From contig JACQXP010000013.1 in the NCBI GenBank assembly GCA_016208645.1, forward strand, positions 1-15,040: a stretch of 15,040 nucleotides of DNA, read 5' to 3'. The notes under the pieces were generated by a model. It ran no database searches, was not told where the DNA came from, and saw only the letters and a list, made by a program, of their open reading frames with translations. How positions within the stretch are numbered: position 1 is the first letter of the stretch; each line of letters starts with the position of its first letter. A program made the translations under genes and the position numbers. Shown in pieces: positions 1-5,464 of the stretch. This stretch comes from Candidatus Methylomirabilota bacterium (GTDB lineage Bacteria; Methylomirabilota; Methylomirabilia; Methylomirabilales; 2-02-FULL-66-22).

Positions 1-109
1 TAATTCGCCGGCCTTTGTCGAGGCAATCAGGCGATCATCGCAGATCGCGCCCCCTACGATCTCCCTGGATTCGTTTCCCCCTCGATAACATCCGAGAGGG
101 ATATGGCGA

Positions 110-349
110 ATGAAGCGTGACTGCACGCCACGGCAAGGGCAGTACCTTGCGTTCATCTACTACTACACCAAACTCAACGGGCGTCCTCCGGCCGAAGCAG
201 ACATGCAACGATACTTCAGAGTGTCGCCCCCCACGGTGCATCAGATGGTATTGAATCTGGAGGAACGTGGGTTGATCACGAGAGTGCCCGGAGAGCCGCG
301 CTCCATCCGTGTCTTGCTGTCACGCGAAGAGCTGCCAGACTTGGAGTGA
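110..349 (+). CDS. LexA-like winged-helix DNA-binding protein, 79 aa
   Basis: A small protein that is essentially only a winged helix-turn-helix resembling the N-terminal DNA-binding domain of LexA. The opening 'TPRQGQYLAFIYYYTKLNGRPP' region (residues 6-27) matches the LexA pattern of an initial helix followed by a 'G.PP/S' turn. Residues about 30-58 form the recognition part ('DMQRYFRVSPPTVHQMVLNL' then 'EERGLI'), followed by the wing. There is no C-terminal S24 autoprotease domain, so it cannot be a self-cleaving SOS repressor. The start at 110 is preceded by GAGAGGG at about 94-100; an ATG at 103 runs straight into a stop. It stands alone upstream of the DUF5678 gene. A stand-alone transcription regulator is the likely role, with unknown targets. 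Confidence 0.75.
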   Translation: MKRDCTPRQGQYLAFIYYYTKLNGRPPAEADMQRYFRVSPPTVHQMVLNLEERGLITRVPGEPRSIRVLLSREELPDLE

Positions 350-405
350 TTCACTGCGCCCGTCTGGTCAGGGCAAGTGTGCTGGAGCCGCTCGGCAGGA
401 TTCCT

Positions 406-435
406 TTGACAGCGAGACGCCCCGTGCACTATAGA
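406..435 (+). promoter_or_regulatory. Sigma-70-type promoter for the DUF5678/protease pair
   Basis: TTGACA at 406-411 and TATAGA at 430-435 are separated by 18 bases. This is close to the housekeeping consensus, and the transcript would start about 30 bases before the DUF5678 start at 474, which has GGGAGGA at 461-467. It is one of the clearest promoters in the window. Confidence 0.6.
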
Positions 436-473
436 TAGTTCGCGCAAGATACAGGGGTCAGGGAGGATATCGC

Positions 474-749
474 ATGACGGAGAAGGAGTATCCGCCTGTT
501 CCACCTATTGATCCCCGATACTTCCAGGACCTGGATTGGGCGTACGCTCACTATAACAGGCTCGCCGCGGCCTATCCTAATCAATGGGTTGCCGTAGTAG
601 ACGGCCGGGTAGTGGCCGCGAGCCTGGACTTGGGGGTGGTAGAGGAAGAAGCACTCCAGGTCGCCGGGCGAACGGATGTGGCAATCCTTTTTGTGGAGCA
701 CGGGATCCACGTCTATGCTCATCCGACTCTTGGTCCGCACGCGCCTTGA
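474..749 (+). CDS. DUF5678 domain protein, 91 aa
   Basis: A small, probably cytoplasmic protein. Residues about 19-50 ('LDWAYAHYNRLAAAYPNQW' followed by 'VAVVDGRVVAAS') match the DUF5678 pattern, a short domain built on 'W...Y..L...YP..WVAV.dG.VVA' found widely in environmental bacteria. The ATG at 474 has GGGAGGA six bases upstream and lies just downstream of a strong promoter. The last 35 bases overlap the start of the next gene (ATG at 715), which implies translational coupling. DUF5678 proteins often sit beside retropepsin-like proteins, as here (from memory). The biochemical function is unknown; a substrate or partner of the coupled protease is conceivable but is inference. Confidence 0.75.
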   Translation: MTEKEYPPVPPIDPRYFQDLDWAYAHYNRLAAAYPNQWVAVVDGRVVAASLDLGVVEEEALQVAGRTDVAILFVEHGIHVYAHPTLGPHAP

Positions 750-1161
750 CCTCGACGCCCTCGAAGCCGGCGTTGCACCTCGGCTTATTCGAATCACGGC
801 TGCGGTCTCCATTCTGACTCCTTCTGGTTGGTCCCTACCCCGCGAGGGCATCATAGATACAGGGAATCCCGTCACCCTCGTTCCTCACCGAGCATGGTCC
901 GGGGCATCCGTTGAGTTCTTGACTCCAACCTATCGGCCTCTCCAGGGACTTGGTTCAACAGCACAGACTGCCATTCGTGGCCGCCTTGGCCGCCTCACTC
1001 TCAGCATTGAGGACGGTCAAACCTCATCCCCACCCCTCCAGACTGTTGCCTACCTTCTCGACGATGATCGAGCGCCTCTTCTGCTCGGCTGTGAGGGGAT
1101 TCTCACCCGCGCAATCCTGACGACCAATCTGGCGGTCGGCCAGGCCTCCCTGGAATTCTGA
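715..1161 (+). CDS. Retropepsin-like (clan AA) aspartyl protease, 148 aa
   Basis: A single-domain retropepsin-like protein. 'GIIDTGNPVTLVP' (residues about 45-57) carries the catalytic Asp-Thr-Gly at D48-T49-G50, and 'PLLLGCEGILTRAILT' near the C-terminus matches the 'LLG.d.L....l..' strand that closes the retropepsin fold. One DTG per chain means it would have to act as a dimer. The frame is open further upstream (from 676), but the ATG at 715 is preferred because it gives a short overlap with the DUF5678 gene ending at 749 and a sensible protein start. I see no signal peptide or membrane anchor, so it is probably cytosolic. Substrate unknown. Some bacterial members of this fold may be binding domains rather than active proteases. 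Confidence 0.7.
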   Translation: MLIRLLVRTRLDLDALEAGVAPRLIRITAAVSILTPSGWSLPREGIIDTGNPVTLVPHRAWSGASVEFLTPTYRPLQGLGSTAQTAIRGRLGRLTLSIEDGQTSSPPLQTVAYLLDDDRAPLLLGCEGILTRAILTTNLAVGQASLEF

Positions 1162-1203
1162 CTCTACGATCCATTCTTATCTTATACGATTCGGGGGAGA
1201 GAG

Positions 1204-1818
1204 ATGAGCAAGCAGAAGCAGCGGGGAGCAGCATCGAAGAAGAAGGGACCCCTGGATCGCCTGACAGGGGACGAGGCGGTGACGGTGCTGCGCCTCCTGT
1301 GGGAAGAGCGCCCCGAGCTGAGGAAGGAAGTTGAAAGGCTAGCCAAATCGGTCCTCGGAGGCGTTTCCGTCGAGGATGTGGCCGATGCTGTGGAGGATGC
1401 AGTACGGTCACTGGACCTCGACGATCTCAGCTCCCGTGCCGGCCGCCACCGGGACGGCTACGTCGAACCGTCGCAAGCAGCCGTAGACCTCGTCGAGGAA
1501 GCCGTGATGCCTTTCATCGAAGACATCAAGCGGCGCGCAGAGGCGAGGCAGCAGGCTGCGGCCCTGAACACTTGTGTGGGAGTCGTCCTCGGGCTCTACC
1601 GCCTGCGGAACCGCGAAGGAGACCCGTTTCTGGGATGGGCGGCGGATTCGCCAGACGAGATGGCGGGCGAGGCAGTCGTCACACTTCGTAAGGCCTTGCG
1701 CAAAGCCAAGACCGCCAGGGGCGGCCCTCAGGGCTCCACGAGTCTCCCTGTTATTTTTCGCGAGACTGCACCCGAGTGGGCCGACATGCTGGAGCGTTGC
1801 TGGCGCCGCCCATCGTGA
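1204..1818 (+). CDS. Hypothetical protein, 204 aa, helical
   Basis: I do not recognise this family with confidence. The N-terminus is very Lys/Arg-rich (about residues 3-15), followed by an acidic, helix-rich body with Leu/Glu/Arg heptad-like runs ('RLLWEERPELRKEVERLAKS', 'EEAVMPFIEDIKRRAEARQQ'). The central 'DGYVEPSQAAVDLVEEAVMP' and the following helices faintly resemble the helical proteins encoded beside SWIM zinc-finger genes, but no such gene is here. The start has a GGGGGAGAGAG Shine-Dalgarno immediately upstream. Its TGA (1816-1818) abuts the first base of a 52-bp repeat at 1819, so the C-terminus could have been trimmed by whatever placed that repeat. Confidence 0.6.
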   Translation: MSKQKQRGAASKKKGPLDRLTGDEAVTVLRLLWEERPELRKEVERLAKSVLGGVSVEDVADAVEDAVRSLDLDDLSSRAGRHRDGYVEPSQAAVDLVEEAVMPFIEDIKRRAEARQQAAALNTCVGVVLGLYRLRNREGDPFLGWAADSPDEMAGEAVVTLRKALRKAKTARGGPQGSTSLPVIFRETAPEWADMLERCWRRPS

Positions 1819-1870
1819 ATGGGGGCGAGGGGATTCTCAATACCGCTTCTCCTCCGGTTGTGGGTCCGCC
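1819..1870 (+). repeat. 52-bp direct repeat, copy 1
   Basis: These 52 bases are identical to 2178-2229, an offset of 359 bases. The match ends sharply on both sides (bases 1818 versus 2177 and 1871 versus 2230 differ). This copy begins with the base after the stop codon of the 204-aa gene. It lacks the left arm of the hairpin that copy 2 completes. Confidence 0.95.
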
Positions 1871-1911
1871 GACTGCCTGACAGGATCACCCAAATGCTTC
1901 GGAAGGAAGCG

Positions 1912-2151
1912 GTGACTTGGGATCGGGCAACGGCCCGGGAATCCGAAGGAAAGGCGGCTGCTCAACTCGACAGAGCGGAGGTGTTCAAGCTGAGTCGGCC
2001 CGCCCGCGAGCCCGTGTCCGTCCGGCTTGATCCGCAGGACATTTTCCTGCTCAAACGTCTCGCTCGCCGGAAGGGCGTCCCGTACTCCCAGCTCCTTGCC
2101 CAGTGGGTCCACGAACAGATCGTGAAGGAAACACAACACCACGCCGGCTGA
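1912..2151 (+). CDS. CopG/BrnA-like ribbon-helix-helix antitoxin-type protein, 79 aa
   Basis: The C-terminal half reads 'EPVSVRLDPQDIFLLKRLAR' then 'RKGVPYSQLLAQWVHEQI', the pattern of CopG/RHH antitoxins ('VslRLd..dl..lK..A...G.pYqtLi..wv.e.l'): an N-terminal beta strand that contacts DNA followed by two helices for dimerisation. The frame is open from 1819, but those first residues lie inside a 52-bp repeat. The GTG at 1912 has GGAAGGA at 1901-1907 with good spacing, so I choose it; ATG 1894 is the alternative. No BrnT, RelE or HicA-type toxin gene is adjacent, so it is an orphan antitoxin or a free-standing repressor. The gene lies within the unit bounded by the two 52-bp repeats. Confidence 0.65.
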   Translation: MTWDRATARESEGKAAAQLDRAEVFKLSRPAREPVSVRLDPQDIFLLKRLARRKGVPYSQLLAQWVHEQIVKETQHHAG

Positions 2152-2164
2152 CCCCCTCACCCGA

Positions 2165-2190
2165 CCCTCTCCCCCTTATGGGGGCGAGGG
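2165..2190. terminator. GC-rich hairpin between convergent genes
   Basis: CCCTC-T-CCCCC / TTAT / GGGGG-C-GAGGG forms two 5-bp GC-rich stems with one mismatch. It lies between the CopG-like gene (stop 2151, plus) and the ArsM fusion (stop 2240, minus), so it could end both transcripts or protect their 3' ends. There is no T-tract, so an intrinsic terminator is not certain. Its right arm belongs to copy 2 of the 52-bp repeat. Confidence 0.45.
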
Positions 2191-2229
2191 GATTCTCAAT
2201 ACCGCTTCTCCTCCGGTTGTGGGTCCGCC
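2178..2229 (+). repeat. 52-bp direct repeat, copy 2
   Basis: Identical to 1819-1870. Unlike copy 1, it is preceded by a C-rich tract (2156-2175) that pairs with its first bases to make a hairpin, so this looks like the more complete copy of a REP-like intergenic element. The two copies bound a 359-bp unit containing the CopG-like gene. Confidence 0.95.
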
Positions 2230-2239
2230 CTTGACCGCG

Positions 2240-3607
2240 CTATCCGCAGCAGGACGCCACGTTGGCCGCCTTCCGAAGATCCCGCCACATGGCGACGGCG
2301 GAGGCGCAGTAGCCGCCGCGGAACTCGGAGGTCTCCTGAATCGCCGCCGGGAGCTGCGCTCGATCAATCCGGCGGAAGCCCCAGGCCTCTGCCAGGGACT
2401 CGATGGTGGTGGTGAGGAGATACGCCCGCGCTACCCCCCTCGTTCTGGCGTGGGCAGCCAGGGTCTCGTACAGACGACGGCCCAGGCCCAGGCCTCGATA
2501 GGCTGGCGTTACCACCAGCGACCGGAAGAGGGCGTCGGATCCGCGCACCTCCATCCCGACGCAGCCCACCCCGCGTCCCGCGTGGTGGGCGACCAGGAAG
2601 TCGGCCAGGTGTGGCTCCACGTCTGCCGGAAGATCCGCGTCCGCCAGGAGGGCCCGGATCGCTGGGAGATCCTCCATCTGGGCAAGTTCGACCACTACCT
2701 CCGATGCCGTGGACGCAGGATACGGCTTGACCCCCTCGAATCGCGCACTCCAGATCTTCCCTGTCGCCTCCCGGGCCAGGGCAGCGCCATCCCCGCAAGC
2801 CCCGGGGGTTATCCCGCAGGCGGAATCGCCGAACAGCCCCTGAAGCTGGCCGGCGTCATACACCAGCCGGGATGTCGCCCGAACCTCCCGGAGGCCCGCC
2901 GCTTCCAGTCCCCGGACGTATGCCGCCTCGCTGATGGCGCCGGCCAGGCACCCGGTCCAGGCGTCGCGGCTCTCCCGGATCGCGGCCGGAAGCTCCTCGG
3001 CCACGATGTCGGAGATGGAGATGCGGCCTCCCGGCTTGAGGACCCGGGCAATTTCGCGAAACACGGCCGGCTTGTCGGGACTGAGGTTGATCACACAGTT
3101 CGAGATCACCCAGTCCACCGACGCGTCCGCTACAGGCATCTTCTCGGCGTCGCCCAGGCGGAACTCGACGTTGGTCACGCCGGCTTCCCGGGTGTTCTGG
3201 CGGCCGCGCTCGATCATCTCCGGGGTCATGTCCAGACCGATGACCCGGCCGGTTGGTCCAACTTTGTCGGCGGCGATCAGGCAGTCAATGCCCGCGCCCG
3301 ACCCGATGTCCAGGACCACCTGTCCTGGCGTGACCCCGGCGTAGGCCAGGGGATTCCCGCACCCGAAGGAATTCTGGACGGCGTCCGCGGGGAGCCGTCC
3401 GAGTTCCTCCTCCTCGTAGCCGGCCGACTTGACCAGTGATCCCTTCATGGTCTCGGTCGCCGCTGGGCCACAGCAGGAACTCTTGACCTGCACGGGCTGA
3501 GAAGGTGCCGGACCACAGCACGACGGTGACGGCCGCTCGATTGCCCGGGCGTACCGCTGTCTCACGGCTTCCTTGATGCTGTCCTTGCCGATCTCTTGCT
3601 CGCTCAT
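2240..3607 (-). CDS. arsM: Arsenite methyltransferase ArsM fused to ArsN2-type N-acetyltransferase, 455 aa
   Basis: Residues about 55-300 are an ArsM-type SAM methyltransferase that methylates As(III). The SAM loop is 'VLDIGSGAGIDCL' (98-110), with 'SNCVINLSPDK' (169-179) and 'GCLAGAISE' (219-227). The conserved Cys set is present: C83 in 'FGCGNP', C171 and C220, plus N-terminal Cys pairs. Residues about 302-446 match ArsN2 GNAT acetyltransferases: acetyl-CoA loop 'SLVVTPAYRGLGLGRRL' (363-379), then 'YLLTTT' and 'EFRGGYCASAVAM'. SCCG occurs three times, as 'SCCGP' at 29-33 and 44-48 and as the C-terminal SCCG, probably as arsenic-binding tails. The ATG at 3607 has GGGGAGG four bases upstream and lies 16 bases after the selenoprotein stop, so the two are co-transcribed. 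The two domains together suggest stepwise arsenic detoxification; the acetylated substrate is not known. Confidence 0.9.
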   Translation of the reverse strand: MSEQEIGKDSIKEAVRQRYARAIERPSPSCCGPAPSQPVQVKSSCCGPAATETMKGSLVKSAGYEEEELGRLPADAVQNSFGCGNPLAYAGVTPGQVVLDIGSGAGIDCLIAADKVGPTGRVIGLDMTPEMIERGRQNTREAGVTNVEFRLGDAEKMPVADASVDWVISNCVINLSPDKPAVFREIARVLKPGGRISISDIVAEELPAAIRESRDAWTGCLAGAISEAAYVRGLEAAGLREVRATSRLVYDAGQLQGLFGDSACGITPGACGDGAALAREATGKIWSARFEGVKPYPASTASEVVVELAQMEDLPAIRALLADADLPADVEPHLADFLVAHHAGRGVGCVGMEVRGSDALFRSLVVTPAYRGLGLGRRLYETLAAHARTRGVARAYLLTTTIESLAEAWGFRRIDRAQLPAAIQETSEFRGGYCASAVAMWRDLRKAANVASCCG

Positions 3608-3623
3608 GTCGCCTCCCCGATGA

Positions 3624-3911
3624 TTACTGCACAGGCAGTGGGTCCAGCAGGCCCTTGAGGGCCTCGCGGGATTGTGCCCGGACCTTTCCGGCGCTCACGG
3701 CCATGGCGACGCTCAACGCCTCGCGGATGGCCCCCTCTGACACCTTCTTCTTCTTGGCGACGCCAAGGTAGTGCTGCATTCAGGGCGCGCATCCCAGCGC
3801 CATGGCCACCGCCATACCGATCAAGACTTTGGTTTTGCCATCCACCGCCCCATCAGCATAGACCGCGCCGTAGAACGAATTGAACTGCTGCTCCAATCCG
3901 GTCGGTAGCAT
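3624..3911 (-). CDS. Selenoprotein: AhpD/carboxymuconolactone decarboxylase-family redox protein (CxxU), 95 aa
   Basis: Read from ATG 3911 (AGGAGGGG just upstream) the frame is open for 95 residues to TAA 3624-3626, except for one in-frame TGA at 3782-3780 (codon 44). The flanks are 'MALGCAP' then U44 then 'MQHYLGVAKKKKVSE', so TGA replaces the second Cys of the CxxC motif that defines AhpD/CMD proteins, giving C41-A-P-U44 followed by His47. The downstream half ('GAIREALSVAMAVSAGKVRA') is the normal CMD C-terminal helix pair, so the gene is not decayed. A hairpin suitable as a bacterial SECIS follows the TGA. It lies between an arsenic-type MarR gene and arsM, so it probably serves thiol/selenol redox chemistry in arsenic handling (inference). 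Sec forms of AhpD-like proteins are known in bacteria. Selenocysteine machinery (selA, selB, selC) must exist elsewhere in the genome. Confidence 0.85.
3753..3779 (-). promoter_or_regulatory. Candidate bacterial SECIS element
   Basis: On the minus strand, 12 bases after the TGA, CTTGGC (3767-3762), loop GTC (3761-3759) and GCCAAG (3758-3753) form a perfect 6-bp stem. The apical loop starts with GT about 18 bases from the TGA. In bacterial SECIS elements read by SelB, a small stem sits directly downstream of UGA with G or GU at the start of the apical loop. Spacing and loop both fit. Confidence 0.7.
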
Positions 3912-3951
3912 GGCTCCCCTCCTTCTCTTCGCTCCCTCTTCTCATACATGG

Positions 3952-3964
3952 TTGTAATACGCAA
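3952..3964. promoter_or_regulatory. Possible second MarR operator upstream of the selenoprotein gene
   Basis: TTGTAATACGCAA has TTG...CAA ends and shares TTGTA, TACG and CAA with the 19-base imperfect palindrome at 4419-4437 over the marR promoter. It lies 41 bases before the selenoprotein start, in the 70-base gap after marR. I see no clear separate promoter there. Weak, similarity-based call. Confidence 0.25.
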
Positions 3965-3981
3965 TCATTCCAGGAAAAAAA

Positions 3982-4407
3982 TTACGCCTTGCAGCACGTC
4001 TCCTGCCAGCGCCGGGCCCCCTGCGCCAGGGCCTCCAGCACCTTGAAGGCACCTGCCCACTGGTCGGACGGGATGGCCTTCAGGATCGCCCTCTGCGTCT
4101 CGATGAGATCCCGATTGATAGCGGCGGCGATGGCCTTGCCGGGACCTTGTTGCCGCTTCACGTACCCCCGTCGGACGAGTTGGGCCACAACCCGGGTCAT
4201 GGTGCTCACGGATTTGAACATCCGCTTCGCCAATTGCTGCATGGTGAGGTCGCCCTCCTCCGCCAGGACATCCAGGATATGGCACTGGCTGATGGAGATG
4301 CCGTAGCAGCAGATCTGATTCCAGTCGCGGAACTGGTAGCGGCGGATCAATTCCTTGGTCAGACGGTGCAGCCGCTCCGCTCCCTCGTCCGCCCTGATCG
4401 TCTTCAC
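3982..4407 (-). CDS. MarR-family regulator, Cys-rich, probable arsenic-responsive repressor, 141 aa
   Basis: A winged-helix MarR protein. The DNA-binding part is about residues 53-86 ('DLTMQQLAKRMFKSVSTMTR' then 'VVAQLVRRGYVKR'), flanked by dimerisation helices. It carries 'NQICCYGISISQCHILDVL' (C33, C34, C42) and ends 'ETCCKA' (C138, C139). These paired Cys are natural candidates for As(III) or thiol-redox sensing; that role is inference from the Cys and the operon. I choose the GTG at 4407 because TGGAGG lies five bases upstream. A longer frame from TTG 4464 would begin inside the -35 box, and ATG 4419 has no ribosome site. It is the first gene of the marR-selenoprotein-arsM operon and probably represses its own promoter. 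Confidence 0.8.
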   Translation of the reverse strand: MKTIRADEGAERLHRLTKELIRRYQFRDWNQICCYGISISQCHILDVLAEEGDLTMQQLAKRMFKSVSTMTRVVAQLVRRGYVKRQQGPGKAIAAAINRDLIETQRAILKAIPSDQWAGAFKVLEALAQGARRWQETCCKA

Positions 4408-4418
4408 GCCTGCCTCCA

Positions 4419-4437
4419 TTGTATTTGTACGATGCAA
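4419..4437. promoter_or_regulatory. Candidate MarR operator
   Basis: The 19-base imperfect palindrome TTGTATTTGTACGATGCAA has matching TTG.AT...AT.CAA ends. It lies between the -10 box and the GTG start and covers the expected transcription start near 4431. This is the usual place for an autorepressing MarR protein to bind. Confidence 0.4.
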
Positions 4438-4464
4438 GTTATAACAGACGATCCGCCATGTCAA
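4438..4464 (-). promoter_or_regulatory. Promoter of the marR-selenoprotein-arsM operon
   Basis: On the minus strand a perfect TTGACA (4464-4459) and TATAAC (4443-4438) are separated by 15 bases, slightly short. Short spacing is compatible with a regulated promoter. The transcript would start about 24 bases before the GTG at 4407. Confidence 0.5.
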
Positions 4465-4622
4465 GGATATTTTTCGGGCGTCCGATGGGGAAGCATTACC
4501 GGCGGGACGAGGCAGGCCCGCGGGAATCGCCCCGTCCGGGCAAGAGGGGGGTGATCAGTGAGGGAAAGTGCCGGTATGGGCTCGTACCCGGGCTCCCGTT
4601 GTCTCCCAGCGCCAGCGGGGCG

Positions 4623-5336
4623 TCACTTCCCTCGATGCTTGACTACCGCTGGGCGTTGCCGCGCCCGGAGGCGACCGCTGAGTTCCGGCCAGCGCCCCAC
4701 CACGACCACCGCCACCGCCAAGAGCAGGGGGACCGCCCGGTGGGCGGCCTGGGTAAGCTCCGGCGCGAGCCGGCCGCCTACCAGCTTGTCGGCCACGATC
4801 ATCTCCCCGGCCACCCAGCCCAGGATGGCCGCCCCCAGGAGGACCAACCAGGGGTACTTGTTCATGAGCCTGGCCACCAGGGCGCTACAGAACAGGATAA
4901 TAGGGATGCTGAGTCCGAGCCCAAACAAGAGAAGGAAGAAACTCCCGTGCGAGGCGGCCGCCACCGCCAGCATGTTGTCCGTGGACATGATGAAATCGGC
5001 CAGCACGATAATCTTGATGGCCTCCCAGAGGCCGGCGCTGGCCCGCATGTGCTCCTCCCCGGCGCCGGGGGGCTGCCGGAGGAGCTTCCAGGCGATCCAG
5101 AGCAAGAGCACCCCGCCCCCGAACTGGAGGAGCGGTACTTGGAGGAGCTGCGCCGCGATGAAGGTCACGAAGACCCGCAGGGCCACGGCCCCGAAGGCCC
5201 CCCAGAAGATCCCCTTCTTCTGCTGCTTGGCGGGCAGGGAGCGGACCGCCAGGGCGATGACTACGGCGTTATCCCCCGCCAGGGTGAGGTCCAGGACCAC
5301 GATGGAGAGCCAGCGGGCCAGGAATTCCCAGGTCAT
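4623..5336 (-). CDS. TerC/YjbE-family integral membrane protein, 237 aa
   Basis: An inner-membrane protein with about seven hydrophobic segments. It carries the two acidic motifs of the TerC/YjbE (YkoY) family: 'LDLTLAGDNAVVIALA' with D16, D22 and N23, and 'LADFIMSTDNMLAVAAA' with D114, D120 and N121. These residues line the ion path in relatives that export Mn2+ or help metallate exported proteins. The ATG at 5336 has GGAGGG ten bases upstream; the TTG at 5345 is too close to that site to be used. It is a single gene between the arsenic operon and an epimerase gene. The upstream 120 bases do not show the conserved yybP-ykoY (Mn2+) riboswitch core that often precedes this family. Manganese or related metal export is the best guess. 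Confidence 0.85.
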   Translation of the reverse strand: MTWEFLARWLSIVVLDLTLAGDNAVVIALAVRSLPAKQQKKGIFWGAFGAVALRVFVTFIAAQLLQVPLLQFGGGVLLLWIAWKLLRQPPGAGEEHMRASAGLWEAIKIIVLADFIMSTDNMLAVAAASHGSFFLLLFGLGLSIPIILFCSALVARLMNKYPWLVLLGAAILGWVAGEMIVADKLVGGRLAPELTQAAHRAVPLLLAVAVVVVGRWPELSGRLRARQRPAVVKHRGK

Positions 5337-5464
5337 GTTTGGCAATCCCTCCGATCGCCTTTCAGAGAAACGCAGGTCCTGGAGTGCAGACAGAGGCTAC
5401 GGAGCGTTTGCCGCGCCCCGTACGCCCTTCAGACGTGACAAGACCCTACAGCATGCCTGGGTTA

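Noticed and set aside
2219..3439. A 406-codon open frame on the plus strand
   Set aside because: Antisense shadow of the ArsM-ArsN2 gene, whose own translation matches its families along its whole length.
3604..3792. A 62-codon minus-strand frame overlapping the selenoprotein gene
   Set aside because: It is the wrong frame of that gene. Its Arg/Gly-rich translation has no family features, whereas reading through TGA gives a complete CMD protein.
3624..3911. Treating the CMD gene as a pseudogene broken by TGA
   Set aside because: The TGA falls exactly on the redox Cys position, the frame is otherwise intact, the ribosome site is good, and a SECIS-like hairpin follows. Chance nonsense mutation at that codon is much less likely.
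4408..4464. Extending the MarR protein to TTG 4464 or ATG 4419
   Set aside because: TTG 4464 is the first base triplet of the -35 box, and ATG 4419 lacks a ribosome site. GTG 4407 has TGGAGG at correct spacing.
5337..5464. A yybP-ykoY manganese riboswitch upstream of the TerC-family gene
   Set aside because: I could not find the conserved core of that riboswitch in this stretch, and the GC-rich partial pairings do not form its architecture.
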